DNA from: Flavobacteriales bacterium
GTDB taxonomy: Bacteria; Bacteroidota; Bacteroidia; JACJYZ01
DNA length: 64,000 nt
Assembly (NCBI GenBank): GCA_020635855.1
Contig: JACJYZ010000004.1
Coordinates: 496,001-560,000 of the forward strand
Direction of reading: 5' to 3'
Part shown: in pieces, positions 17,169 through 25,330 of the stretch
How positions within the stretch are numbered: the first letter of the stretch is position 1
Layout of the letters: every line of letters starts with the position of its first letter
Position numbers and translations under genes: made by a program
The notes under the pieces: generated by a model
Told to the model about the DNA's origin: nothing
Seen by the model: only the letters and a program-made list of their open reading frames with translations
Database searches by the model: none

Positions 17169-18926
17169 CTATTTCTTTTCTCTTTTTTCCGGTGCTTTGA
17201 AATAGATCTGGGAGCAATCCATCATGCGCAGCGGATTGATGACAAAACCATGTACATTGGATTGAAGCAGGATGTAGATCTCTTCGTACCACAGCGGGAT
17301 CACCGGAGCATCAGCCAGCATCAGCTTTTCTGCTTCTGCAAACAGGCGATAGCTTTCTGCTCGATCAACGGTTTGCACAGCCTTTTCAAACAGCACATCG
17401 AAGTCGGGATTCTTATAACGACTGGTATTCGGGAATGAAGGTTCGGCTGCATTCTCCGGTACATTCTTCCCATAAAACAAATTCAGGAATGCGTCGGGGC
17501 CCGGATAGTCGGCCAGCCAGCCAGAGCGGAAAATGTCGGCACGGGCATACATCTCGTCTTCCATCTTTTTCGGGAAAGGAACCACTTCCAGATCAAGCTG
17601 GATGTGCAATTCCTTTTCCAATTGCTTGGCGATCTCAAAAGCTACTTTCGCATGGCGGGCGCCACCGGTATTCAGCTCAAGTTTGAGTTTCGGAGCGCCT
17701 TTCCCGTCGGGGTAGCCTGCTTCTGCCAGCAACGCCCGGGCTTTGTCGGGATCATAGGTATAACCGGAAAATTGTTTGATATCATAGCCATCAATATTCG
17801 GTGGGCATATGCCATATATCGCAGGCCCGGATGCTTGTCCGACCAGCACATTGTCCACAATCTCATCCTTATTGATGGCATAGTTGAATGCCTGGCGAAC
17901 CTTCAGTTTGGCAAGGAACGGGTTCTGCAGGTTGAAGACATAGAATTGGGTCATCAACTCAGGGAAGTTACCCAGGATGAATTTTGGCGGATTGCCCTGA
18001 AAAGCTTCGATATCTTTCTCCACGATCTCCTTCATGCTTTTACCGGGAAGTTCATAGGCCATGTCAAGATGGTGTTCCATGAATTCGCTGAGTTCAGCCT
18101 CTTTTGTGGTCATGAAAGATATGGAGAGGCTATCCAGGTAAGGCAACTGGTTGCCCATGGTGTCTTTCCGGTAATAATTCGGATTGCGGGTGAGTACGAT
18201 GGATTTTGGATACTCGGTCTCTTTGGCAAATTTAAACGGACCTGCTCCGATCTTGGAATTGGTGCCATAAGCCTTCACCGCTTCTTCGGGTATTACGAAA
18301 CCTGCAGGCAAGGAAAGCAGGTACAAAAAACCGGGGAGTGGTTTCACCAGGCTGATCTCAACGGTGTGATCATCCATGACGTTTACACCTTCCAAATGTT
18401 GTTGTGGTTTACCCTTCCGTGATGCCTGGTAGTAAGTATCTGCGCCCACAAGGATGTCTTTGCACAATTGGTTGAAGCCCACATTGTGTTCGGTATACGT
18501 GCACAGGTTTTCGAATGAATACAGCACATCCGAAGCCACCACTTTTCTTCCCTTTCCACCGGGAAAACAATTGTCGTCCTGGAACATGGCTTCATCCCGC
18601 AAATGGAATGTATACCGGGTACGGCTGCTATCTACATCCCACGACAATGCCAGTCCGGGTTCAACCTTCATCGTTCGGTAATCGATCCTGACAAGACCTT
18701 CATGCATTTGGCGTACAACGGAAATTGCCGCCACGGTTGATACCTCTACAGGGTTCAGGCTTTCGCATTGCTCGGTGAAGTTCCAACGGAAATTGCCACC
18801 GTAAACCACCCCTCCGTTACCTTCCCTGGCTGCCTCAGCTGCATGGTTGTCTTCCCTTGACTGACATGCCAGCATGCCACAGCAAACCAACAATGCATAC
18901 GCACACCGTATAGTGTATTTAAACAT
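17169..18926 (-). CDS. ABC-type peptide/oligopeptide-binding lipoprotein (SBP_bac_5)
   Basis: A periplasmic solute-binding lipoprotein of 585 residues. The signal peptide ends in a lipobox, GMLAC, with Cys21 as the lipidated residue. Family hallmarks of the DppA/OppA class are NPVEVSTVAAISVVRQMHEGLVRID, LRDEAMFQDD, a long DHTVEISLVKPLPGFLYLLSLP segment and KVRQAFNYAINKDEIVDNVLVGQ. It would bind peptides or similar solutes for an ABC importer. No permease or ATPase gene is adjacent, so it is an orphan here. It is expressed away from the secreted protein at 19257 and ends upstream of the arg operon. Nickel or other solutes are possible ligands. Confidence 0.9.
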   Translation of the reverse strand: MFKYTIRCAYALLVCCGMLACQSREDNHAAEAAREGNGGVVYGGNFRWNFTEQCESLNPVEVSTVAAISVVRQMHEGLVRIDYRTMKVEPGLALSWDVDSSRTRYTFHLRDEAMFQDDNCFPGGKGRKVVASDVLYSFENLCTYTEHNVGFNQLCKDILVGADTYYQASRKGKPQQHLEGVNVMDDHTVEISLVKPLPGFLYLLSLPAGFVIPEEAVKAYGTNSKIGAGPFKFAKETEYPKSIVLTRNPNYYRKDTMGNQLPYLDSLSISFMTTKEAELSEFMEHHLDMAYELPGKSMKEIVEKDIEAFQGNPPKFILGNFPELMTQFYVFNLQNPFLAKLKVRQAFNYAINKDEIVDNVLVGQASGPAIYGICPPNIDGYDIKQFSGYTYDPDKARALLAEAGYPDGKGAPKLKLELNTGGARHAKVAFEIAKQLEKELHIQLDLEVVPFPKKMEDEMYARADIFRSGWLADYPGPDAFLNLFYGKNVPENAAEPSFPNTSRYKNPDFDVLFEKAVQTVDRAESYRLFAEAEKLMLADAPVIPLWYEEIYILLQSNVHGFVINPLRMMDCSQIYFKAPEKREKK

Positions 18927-18985
18927 GGTCTTCGTGTTTTCTTAGATAGCTGATGTTACTTGGGACATTGGTCCCGCGTCGGTCA

Positions 18986-19014
18986 CAAAACTAGCGATTC
19001 CTTTCGGAAAACAA
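18986..19014 (-). promoter_or_regulatory. Promoter for the peptide-binding lipoprotein gene
   Basis: On the minus strand TTG (19014-19012), an 18-bp spacer and TAGTTTTG (18993-18986) make a good match to the Bacteroidota TTG/TAnnTTTG promoter, 60 bp before the start codon. Confidence 0.55.
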
Positions 19015-19176
19015 TGCATTTGCGGCATCGGTTGTACATTCACACAAAATGATCCTGTTGATGCAGCGTTTCTTAGGAATCTGCGTTCCTTACAGACCCC
19101 ACTCAGACAGGCCAAACCGGCGTTGAACTGTGGGAAAGAATATTTTGAATTCTTGAAATAAGGTTATAATATTGCG

Positions 19177-19206
19177 TTGCAAAAGTAAAGGGGAATCCTA
19201 TATTTG
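19177..19206 (+). promoter_or_regulatory. Promoter for the secreted protein at 19257
   Basis: TTG (19177-19179), 19 bp, then TATATTTG (19199-19206): the best match to the Bacteroidota consensus in the window. AGGAGG at 19232-19237 lies 19 nt before the ATG, too far for a standard ribosome site, so its role is doubtful. The rest of the 18927-19256 gap holds no gene. Confidence 0.65.
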
Positions 19207-19256
19207 CATCCGTCAAAAAGAAACTTATTTTAGGAGGAACTGATTCTAAGAAGCCA

Positions 19257-20054
19257 ATGAAAAGGTCGATTATAGGCATTATCATCCTGACTCTGTTTTC
19301 GCTGCCATCCATGGCCGGCGTTATTGTTTTAACGGGCAGCTATCAGGGAAAAAACCTCTACGTTCAAAATCCATTTGCCGGATCAGGAATTGGCTTCTGC
19401 ACGTTTGAAGTCACCGTGAACGGCGAAATTGCTACCGACGAATTGAATGCCAATGCCTTCGAAATCGACTTCTCCAATTACCAGCTTGAGTTGGGTGCAC
19501 CGGTTGAAGTAAAGATCAAACACAAAGACGATTGCAAGCCGAAAGTGCTGAACCCCGAAGTGCTTAAGCCCAGAAGCACCTTTGAAATCATTTCCATTAA
19601 GGTTGAATCCAATGGAGATGACGGCATTCTGAAATGGCAGACACGCAACGAGTCCGGTTCACTTACCTATGTGGTGGAGCAATTCAAGTGGAACAAATGG
19701 GTACGCGTAGGTGAGGTAGAGGGAAAAGGTTCAGCCACCCCCAATGATTATTCTTTTGACGTAACCACACACTCCGGTGTGAACAAGTTCCGTGTAAAGC
19801 AAACCGACTTTAGTGGTCGTCCCCGTTACTCCACTCCGGCCAACTTCAATTCGAAGAAACCCGAGATCACCTTTACCCCTGTGAAGGTAAAAGACATGAT
19901 TGACTTTTCGGGTGAAACGATGTACGAGATCTACGATAGCTACGGGAACATTGTCAAGAAAGGCAAAGGCAATAAGGTCGAAGTGACCAACCTTGAAAAA
20001 GGGATTTATTACCTGAGCTACGACAACAAGACCGAGCAGTTCATGAAAAAATAA
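19257..20054 (+). CDS. Secreted protein with sorting-domain-like C-terminus
   Basis: A 265-residue protein with a signal peptide (MKRSIIGIIILTLFSLPSMA). After a short beta domain (about 20-95) comes an Ig/FN3-like stretch (ISIKVESNGDDGILKWQTRNESGSLTYVVEQ), of a kind common just before T9SS sorting domains. The end (YEIYDSYGNIVKKGK, LEKGIYYLSYDNKTEQFMKK) resembles a type A sorting domain without its usual YPNP start. It is therefore probably exported to the surface. It has a strong promoter and its own rho-independent terminator, so it is transcribed alone and perhaps abundantly. Its exact role is unknown. Confidence 0.8.
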   Translation: MKRSIIGIIILTLFSLPSMAGVIVLTGSYQGKNLYVQNPFAGSGIGFCTFEVTVNGEIATDELNANAFEIDFSNYQLELGAPVEVKIKHKDDCKPKVLNPEVLKPRSTFEIISIKVESNGDDGILKWQTRNESGSLTYVVEQFKWNKWVRVGEVEGKGSATPNDYSFDVTTHSGVNKFRVKQTDFSGRPRYSTPANFNSKKPEITFTPVKVKDMIDFSGETMYEIYDSYGNIVKKGKGNKVEVTNLEKGIYYLSYDNKTEQFMKK

Positions 20055-20084
20055 GGCGGTGTTCAACCCCGCAATGATATACCC

Positions 20085-20115
20085 AACAGGTCTGCAAAAA
20101 CAGACCTGTTTTTTT
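20085..20115 (+). terminator. Rho-independent terminator
   Basis: AACAGGTCTG (20085-20094) pairs with CAGACCTGTT (20101-20110) around a CAAAAA loop, followed by a run of T. It closes the unit that starts at 19257 and lies 15 bp before the mce start. Confidence 0.9.
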
Positions 20116-20129
20116 ATGCCCGCGTACCT

Positions 20130-20537
20130 ATGATGAAAAAAGTGGAACACCTGGGATTTGCCGTATCCGACATTCGTGCAGCAGAACAAACCTTTGCCCG
20201 TTTGTTGGGTCAACAGGCTTACAAATTCGAATCGGTGGAACGGGAAGGTGTAACCACCGCCTTTTTCCAGGTAGGAGAAACCAAAATCGAACTGCTGGAG
20301 TCCACCCGATCCGACAGTGCGATCTCAAAGTTCATTGCAAAAAAAGGAGAAGGCATGCATCACATCGCGTTTGATGTGGAAGACATTGAAGCCGAAATGA
20401 CGCGTTTGCGGGCCGAAGGATTTGAGCTCCTGCACGACCACCCGCTGGATGGGGCCGACAACAAACGCATCTGCTTCATCCACCCACGCAGCACGCACGG
20501 TGTGCTGGTGGAACTCTGCGAAGAAAAGAAGGACTAA
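20130..20537 (+). CDS. mce: Methylmalonyl-CoA epimerase
   Basis: A vicinal-oxygen-chelate (glyoxalase-fold) enzyme that interconverts (R)- and (S)-methylmalonyl-CoA in propionyl-CoA metabolism. It has 135 residues. The fold signatures are VEHLGFAVSDI with metal ligand His7, the segment TKIELLEST, GMHHIAFDVEDI (His near 78) and the C-terminal Glu in HGVLVELCEE. No mutase or carboxylase gene is nearby. Its stop overlaps the stop of the convergent HAD gene (20534-20537). Another VOC enzyme is possible, but length and motifs fit the epimerase closely. Confidence 0.88.
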   Translation: MMKKVEHLGFAVSDIRAAEQTFARLLGQQAYKFESVEREGVTTAFFQVGETKIELLESTRSDSAISKFIAKKGEGMHHIAFDVEDIEAEMTRLRAEGFELLHDHPLDGADNKRICFIHPRSTHGVLVELCEEKKD

Positions 20538-21193
20538 CCGGCCGCGGACCATACCCATCCGCCGAACACGTCGGTGATGGTGTTGCCGTCCGTCAGGTGA
20601 AAGGCATGCAAGCCGGCCCTGGCCGCACCTTCCACATGTTGTATGGAGTCATCAATGAACAGCGTTTCTTCTCTTTTCAATCCCTGTTCATCCACGATGT
20701 GATCAAACACTTCCCTATCCGGTTTCCGCATTCCGATCAGGTTGGAATAGTATTCCTTCTCGAAGATATGCGCGAGGTTGTCGTATCCCGTTATCTCCCT
20801 AAAAATCATGCGGCATCCTTCCAGATGAATCTCATTGGTGTTGCTCAGAAGAAACAATCGGTATTGCTTTGCCAAATCCGCAAGCAAGGATAGTCTGGCC
20901 ACCGGCAGATCCAGCAACATGGCATTCCAGGCCGTTTCAACGGAAGCATTGCTCCACTGCCCCTGCCCCATTTCCCGGATGCGATGTGCAAAACCTTCTC
21001 GGGTGATCTTGCCTTTCTCAAGGTTGTCGAATAAATCGCTTTGACGTGCTTTGGAGTAGATGGTATCAAAATCGTGCAGACCCAGTTTTTTGAACGCTGC
21101 GGAGGTAAGGTTATAATCAATATTGAGGATCACGCCTCCCAGGTCGAAAATGAGGTTCCGGATCTGTTTCTGCTCGGGCAATGGGTGGTTCAT
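20534..21193 (-). CDS. HAD-superfamily phosphatase
   Basis: A 219-residue haloacid-dehalogenase-like hydrolase. Motif I is IFDLGGVILNID (Asp17 nucleophile), motif II FLLSNTNEIH, motif III Lys in GMRKPDREVFDHI, and motif IV ETLFIDDSIQHVEGA. The order and the small alpha-helical cap (about 28-90) fit the YihX/GPH-like phosphatases acting on small phosphorylated metabolites such as sugar phosphates. The substrate is not readable. It is convergent with mce and its start is 86 bp from the tRNA gene on the other strand. Confidence 0.88.
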   Translation of the reverse strand: MNHPLPEQKQIRNLIFDLGGVILNIDYNLTSAAFKKLGLHDFDTIYSKARQSDLFDNLEKGKITREGFAHRIREMGQGQWSNASVETAWNAMLLDLPVARLSLLADLAKQYRLFLLSNTNEIHLEGCRMIFREITGYDNLAHIFEKEYYSNLIGMRKPDREVFDHIVDEQGLKREETLFIDDSIQHVEGAARAGLHAFHLTDGNTITDVFGGWVWSAAG

Positions 21194-21279
21194 GGGAGCA
21201 AAGATGAAAAATACCGGAATGCCTTGTGCACCTTGCGTTGGAATATTTCCACCGTTTATGTAACATTGCGGTCCTTTTC

Positions 21280-21353
21280 GGGCCCATAGCTCAGATGGTT
21301 AGAGCGGCAGACTCATAATCTGAAGGTCGCAGGTTCAATCCCTGCTGGGCCCA
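21280..21353 (+). tRNA. tRNA with CAT anticodon (Met or lysidine-modified Ile)
   Basis: A 74-nt cloverleaf: acceptor GGGCCCA/TGGGCCC with A73, D arm GCTC...GAGC, anticodon loop CTCATAA (CAT), T arm GCAGG-TTCAATC-CCTGC. CCA is not encoded. The C4-G69 and C5-G68 pairs resemble those used by TilS on the minor tRNA-Ile, so tRNA-Ile2 is as plausible as elongator tRNA-Met. There is a G-A mismatch at the top of the anticodon stem (27-43). Confidence 0.92.
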
Positions 21354-21358
21354 CAAAA

Positions 21359-21410
21359 ACAGTGTGAGTGTGGAGTTTGAGTTTTGATATCAGACTCCAC
21401 ACACTGTTTT
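21359..21410 (+). terminator. Terminator-like inverted repeat after the tRNA gene
   Basis: ACAGTG...TGTGGAGT (from 21359) pairs with ACTCCACA...CACTGT, with a small bulge, and is followed by TTTTT. It lies 6 bp after the tRNA. The remaining 21411-21596 holds no supportable gene. Confidence 0.7.
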
Positions 21411-21596
21411 TACCTCAAGACTCACACTGGAACTCCCGCTCCATTTTAACTTTTCGATTAGCACGCTCCCACAGAATAGCAACAGGCCAAACCTATATCA
21501 CAGACGTTGAAAGCCCGCTTTCATAAAACTGTGAATGAAAAGAAACACCACCCGGCGGCATACCTGTAGTTTTAAGCATTTATCTTTTTTCGTGGT

Positions 21597-21604
21597 TATA
21601 TTTG
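21597..21604 (+). promoter_or_regulatory. Candidate -7 promoter element TATATTTG
   Basis: An exact TAnnTTTG match 52 bp before ATG 21656. It shows that the longer frame from 21602 cannot be the true start, since that codon lies inside the promoter. The -33 position is T-rich without a clear TTG. Confidence 0.45.
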
Positions 21605-21655
21605 GCTATGGCAGCACTTTCAAAACGGACCTTACAATCCAAGTACGGGGAAAAC

Positions 21656-23032
21656 ATGAAAAGATCTCTCGTCATTTGGCCAGTCCTGCTTATTACCTTC
21701 ATCGTACATGGACAAACGAGCTTTATCAAAACATACGGCACCGCCAACGATGATCAGGGTTATGCGGTAACAAAAACCCTTGATGGAGGATACCTTATCG
21801 GAACACCCTATGATGACGGCCATTGGGGATTGATTAAAACCAATGATGTGGGTGATACAACGTGGACCAGAACTTATCCCTTTCTAAAAACTTCTCTTTA
21901 TTATCAATTCAACAGTTCCGTGAGCCAGTTATCCGATGGAAATTATGTTTTGATCGGCGGATTGGCTGATTCAAATTCCTTCGTTCTAAAAGTGAATGGG
22001 GCCGGGGATACCCTCTGGGTGAAGAAGAGCGGCCATAACCAGTATCCTGTGGTTTACAGAAAACTGGTCGAAGACACATACGGAAACTTGATTGTTATCG
22101 GTTCTCAGCCAATCATCAATTCCGTTTGTTGTTCTCCACTGATGCAAAAGCTGGATCATTCGGGAAATCTGATCAGTGACTGGTCCAATAAGATCTCCTG
22201 CCCTTATTCAACCGGTTGCAGGTTAAATGATATATTCATAGACCATAATGGAAACTATCTGGTCACCGGCGAGACCCCTTACTCAAATACACCCGTGCCA
22301 CGGTTAACAAAAATAAGCCCTTCCGGCACGGTGGTGTGGAATCAATATTATCCCGTGAATTCCGCTTCATCCCAAAGTATCACCGAAGCACCGGATAGCG
22401 GATTCCTTCTTGTGGCAACTGATGTTCTGTATGACAGCCTCATCCTATGCAAAACAGATAAGAATGGAAATTTTGAATGGGTCAAGCGATACGGAGAATA
22501 CGCTAAAACGTGGTATTCCCCGGCAATCCGGAAAACGACCAGCGGTTACCTCGTAGCCGGCTACCATGACGATGTATTTCTGATGAAGCTGGATTTGAAT
22601 TACAATGTTTTATGGATGAGGTCTTACGGCGGCTCTTCGAATGAGGAATTCAGGCAAATGGTAACCACAACAGACGGCGGCTGTGCACTGATAGGAAGTA
22701 CCAAGAGTTACGGGAATGGGGAGAATGATGTTTATTTTATTAAAACAGACTCTTTGGGTATCGCGGTGGGGACTATGGATATCAGCAACGAACATCATCA
22801 ACTCTCCATTTACCCCAATCCATTCTCAGCTACAACCACCCTGGAAACTGACCTTGTTCTTTCCGGTTTTGGTGTTTACGATATATCAGGCAGATTGGTC
22901 AAACGGGAATTAAATACAAGCAGCGGACAAAGGATCATCATTGATCGTGGAAGCCTGCCAATGGGGATATATGTTCTGGAAGTATATGTGAAAAATGGAA
23001 CGGTTATGAGAACAAAGCTGATAATCAATTGA
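21656..23032 (+). CDS. T9SS type A secreted protein with DGGY-type repeats
   Basis: A 458-residue surface protein. The signal peptide is MKRSLVIWPVLLITFIVHGQ. The body is made of repeats of the form TxDGGYLIGT / LSDGNYVLIGG / APDSGFLLVAT / TTDGGCALIGST spaced roughly 45-60 residues apart and alternating with LxKxDxxGxxxW segments, typical of a beta-propeller-like fold. The tail LSIYPNPFSATTTLE, VYDISGRLVKRE and MGIYVLEVY is a type A sorting domain. The start at 21656 is set by the signal peptide and the promoter overlap. Binding partner unknown. Confidence 0.87.
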   Translation: MKRSLVIWPVLLITFIVHGQTSFIKTYGTANDDQGYAVTKTLDGGYLIGTPYDDGHWGLIKTNDVGDTTWTRTYPFLKTSLYYQFNSSVSQLSDGNYVLIGGLADSNSFVLKVNGAGDTLWVKKSGHNQYPVVYRKLVEDTYGNLIVIGSQPIINSVCCSPLMQKLDHSGNLISDWSNKISCPYSTGCRLNDIFIDHNGNYLVTGETPYSNTPVPRLTKISPSGTVVWNQYYPVNSASSQSITEAPDSGFLLVATDVLYDSLILCKTDKNGNFEWVKRYGEYAKTWYSPAIRKTTSGYLVAGYHDDVFLMKLDLNYNVLWMRSYGGSSNEEFRQMVTTTDGGCALIGSTKSYGNGENDVYFIKTDSLGIAVGTMDISNEHHQLSIYPNPFSATTTLETDLVLSGFGVYDISGRLVKRELNTSSGQRIIIDRGSLPMGIYVLEVYVKNGTVMRTKLIIN

Positions 23033-23067
23033 CCAAATGCCTTCGAGGACAAAACCCACGAAAACAG

Positions 23068-23116
23068 TTTGGAGCAACAGCATACGGTTCAGTGCCGTAG
23101 GCTTCCTTGCTCCAAA
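23068..23116 (+). terminator. Long inverted repeat after the 21656 gene
   Basis: TTTGGAGCAA (23068-23077) pairs with TTGCTCCAAA (23107-23116); an inner stem ACGG/CCGT continues it. It lies 36 bp after the stop. Within the left arm, GCAACAGCATAC (23074-23085) is an inverted partial copy of the dispersed CTGTATGC repeat. Confidence 0.55.
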
Positions 23117-23149
23117 TTGTAACTGGCCTTGCAAGCCGGCTCGTCACTA

Positions 23150-23170
23150 AAATGACCCACCGGGTCATTT
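23150..23170. repeat. Perfect 9-bp hairpin
   Basis: AAATGACCC (23150-23158) and GGGTCATTT (23162-23170) form a perfect hairpin with a 3-nt loop. It lies in the 23033-23223 gap between two genes that converge on it, so it could be a two-way terminator or a palindromic repeat. Confidence 0.55.
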
Positions 23171-23188
23171 CTCAACGCTCCGCCCTCC

Positions 23189-23218
23189 CTGTTGCTGTAT
23201 GCCCACACTGTATGCTCC
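23189..23218 (+). repeat. Dispersed CTGTATGC repeat, degenerate copy
   Basis: CTGTTGCTGTATGC (23189-23202) corresponds to the last 14 bases of the repeat unit found at 23810; CTGTATGCTCC (23208-23218) is a second partial unit. It lies just after the 3' end of the minus-strand gene 23224-23751. Confidence 0.6.
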
Positions 23219-23223
23219 TCCCC

Positions 23224-23751
23224 TCACCCCTTCAACACCCCCATCATCTTCTCCACGCTATGTTTCACACCGCGTGACAACGAATCCATGTATTCTTTCG
23301 CTGTAAGCAACTCTACTTCGTGTATGAGCTCAGGGTATTGCAGCGCCACCTTGTAGATGAAACGAAAGGCCGTATACCTCACCGCCGGCACTTTGGACGC
23401 CGTTTTCCAGAGCTTCACACATACACCCAGCAACCGACCTTCGTGATCCTCGTCCAGGTTCATCCTCACCAATATCTTGAGCAATTCCCGCATGTGGCCG
23501 TCGTCTTTCTTTTCCAGCATATCCATGATCTTCCCGACATAAGGCCGCACCCGCTTGTCGTTTTCCTCCACCACATTCGTGAGCAACCACGCCGCCCGCC
23601 AGGCATACGGCTGCCGGTCGGATATAGCCAAATCCAGGGCCTCCTTCACACTTTCCGGATGATCGTGAACGAACCGTACCATGTCGTCCTTCATGGTAGA
23701 AACCAAGACGTTTTCCAATTCGGTACGGGGTTCGGGATGGGGTGTTTTCAT
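23224..23751 (-). CDS. HEAT-repeat-like protein of unknown function
   Basis: A 175-residue soluble, helical protein without signal peptide. Pairs of helices such as ESVKEALDLAISDRQPYAWRAAWLLTNVV and MRELLKILVRMNLDEDHEGRLLGVCVKLW look like HEAT/ARM repeats, which mediate protein contacts. It stands alone between two copies of the dispersed repeat (23189 and 23810). A shorter frame on the same strand (23330-23779) is a shadow. It is real by length and composition, but no function can be given. Confidence 0.7.
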   Translation of the reverse strand: MKTPHPEPRTELENVLVSTMKDDMVRFVHDHPESVKEALDLAISDRQPYAWRAAWLLTNVVEENDKRVRPYVGKIMDMLEKKDDGHMRELLKILVRMNLDEDHEGRLLGVCVKLWKTASKVPAVRYTAFRFIYKVALQYPELIHEVELLTAKEYMDSLSRGVKHSVEKMMGVLKG

Positions 23752-23809
23752 GTAGAGGGGTGTTTAAAATGCCCATCAAGTTATGGACAATTCCAATCTT
23801 TTGAAGTAG

Positions 23810-23830
23810 CTGTATGCTGTTGCTGTATGC
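23810..23830 (+). repeat. Dispersed CTGTATGC repeat, full copy
   Basis: A 21-bp copy made of two CTGTATGC units joined by TGTTG; identical to the copy at 34628 and one base different from those at 27780 and 29590. It lies in the divergent gap upstream of the gene at 23873. Confidence 0.75.
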
Positions 23831-23872
23831 TCCTGCTCAATTTCTCTCTATCTTGCGTCAAATCATCCCTCT

Positions 23873-25264
23873 ATGTTTCGCAGCAAGTTGTTCGGACTCC
23901 TGGCACTGTCGGTGTTCGTTGTCAACCCCGCACATGCCCGTGCACAAACGGTTTACCATGAAGAACATTTCGATACACCTGTGGAATGGATCGGCATCAA
24001 GGAAGATGTCAAATGCAAGAACGGCAAGATGGTGATCACCGCCCGTTTCCAAACACCTTCTTCCTATGAACCCCATGACCCCAAAGCGTCCAGCGAATAT
24101 CAGGGCTTCAGCGTGAACTCCACCTACTGCTCAGGGGAAGTCACCGCCCAATGGGTGAAGAACACAGAGAAACAATTGATCGACGGCGGGTTCGGAATGA
24201 AGTACTTCCCGTACCGGTTTGAGATCAAACAAGACGGCTCGTACCGCATCTTCCGATATGATACCAACACCAAGAAAGACAATGTCGTTTACTCCTCCAA
24301 CGGAGCACCCGTGCCGGGTATCAACACCGGCACTGCAGAAAACAAGATCAAAGTGGTACGCCTGGGCGAAACCATGCGCCTGTTTGTGAACGACAACCTC
24401 ATCAAGGAGTTCCCCATCAACTACCAGGCGAAGTATATCTACAGCAGCTTTCCGTTGTTCGCATCCGGCACCAACCAGGTGTTGTTTGATGATTATTATG
24501 TGAAGTCGGTGCCGGAGGAAGATGATCCGAAAAAGCAGGCCGCCGCCGCTTGTGACGAGGACGACCGCAACCTCAACGAGGCCCTGTACGACCTGGGCAC
24601 CATGAAGGATGAAGACATCCAGGCGCTTTCACCCGCCGAACAACTGCTCGACCACTTCGGCATGTACGGCCTCTGCATGAAAATCAACCCGCTATGGATC
24701 CGCGATCCGAAACGCATCATCGCCAGCACGATCTCTTTCGGATCGGATGAAATGAAATCCCTCAAGGCCACCTTTCCCGCTTTTGATCCGGCGCCCACGC
24801 AATTCTCCATCACCCTGGCCCTCAACCCCGGTGACTTGCAACGAAAGAAGGATGCCTACGACAACATGCTGGGAGACGGACTGGAAGATTACTACAAACT
24901 CCTCGGCAAAGAACTGACCGATGAAACCTGGCAGGCCGTGTACGGCAACTATTCCAAAACATACAACTTCACCACCAAGGCCGGCAAAACCGGCGCCATG
25001 ATCACCTACAACGTACCCGACCTCACCCTGAACGACCCGACCCTGAAGTCGGTGTACCTGAAATCACGCTTCACGGTGGTGTTCATGTACGACCACGGCG
25101 ACAGTAAGATTGTGCAGTGCACCGTAGATTTCCAGCGCTCCCAGGTCGTTCAGAAACCCCTGCCGGATGACTTCAACAGCCTCGCCATGTTCTCTCCGGC
25201 AGATGAAGAGAAGTGCCTGGATTTCCTGGAAAAGATCTTCGGATCAATCCGGGAGGCAAAGTAG
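23873..25264 (+). CDS. Secreted protein, function unknown
   Basis: A 463-residue protein with a signal peptide (LFGLLALSVFVVNPAHARAQ). Residues about 25-215 (YHEEHFDTPVEWIG, GGFGMKYFPYRFEIKQDGSYRIFRYD, VRLGETMRLFVNDNLIKEFP, VLFDDYYV) have the pattern of a concanavalin/laminin-G-like beta sandwich, often used for carbohydrate binding. A Cys/Asp-rich linker (AAACDEDDRN) leads to a second domain (about 240-463) that I do not recognise. No T9SS sorting domain is present, so it is probably periplasmic or simply released. It stands alone; the promoter (TATCTTGC near 23857) is weak. Confidence 0.8.
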   Translation: MFRSKLFGLLALSVFVVNPAHARAQTVYHEEHFDTPVEWIGIKEDVKCKNGKMVITARFQTPSSYEPHDPKASSEYQGFSVNSTYCSGEVTAQWVKNTEKQLIDGGFGMKYFPYRFEIKQDGSYRIFRYDTNTKKDNVVYSSNGAPVPGINTGTAENKIKVVRLGETMRLFVNDNLIKEFPINYQAKYIYSSFPLFASGTNQVLFDDYYVKSVPEEDDPKKQAAAACDEDDRNLNEALYDLGTMKDEDIQALSPAEQLLDHFGMYGLCMKINPLWIRDPKRIIASTISFGSDEMKSLKATFPAFDPAPTQFSITLALNPGDLQRKKDAYDNMLGDGLEDYYKLLGKELTDETWQAVYGNYSKTYNFTTKAGKTGAMITYNVPDLTLNDPTLKSVYLKSRFTVVFMYDHGDSKIVQCTVDFQRSQVVQKPLPDDFNSLAMFSPADEEKCLDFLEKIFGSIREAK

Positions 25265-25330
25265 CAAAGGGGAGAACGTACGGGTAAAATAGAGCGAACC
25301 GCCAGTGTTATTCTTATTAACTTGCGGGGC

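Noticed and set aside
21535..21753. 72-codon frame ahead of the DGGY-repeat protein
   Set aside because: It overlaps the promoter and signal peptide of the real gene in another frame.
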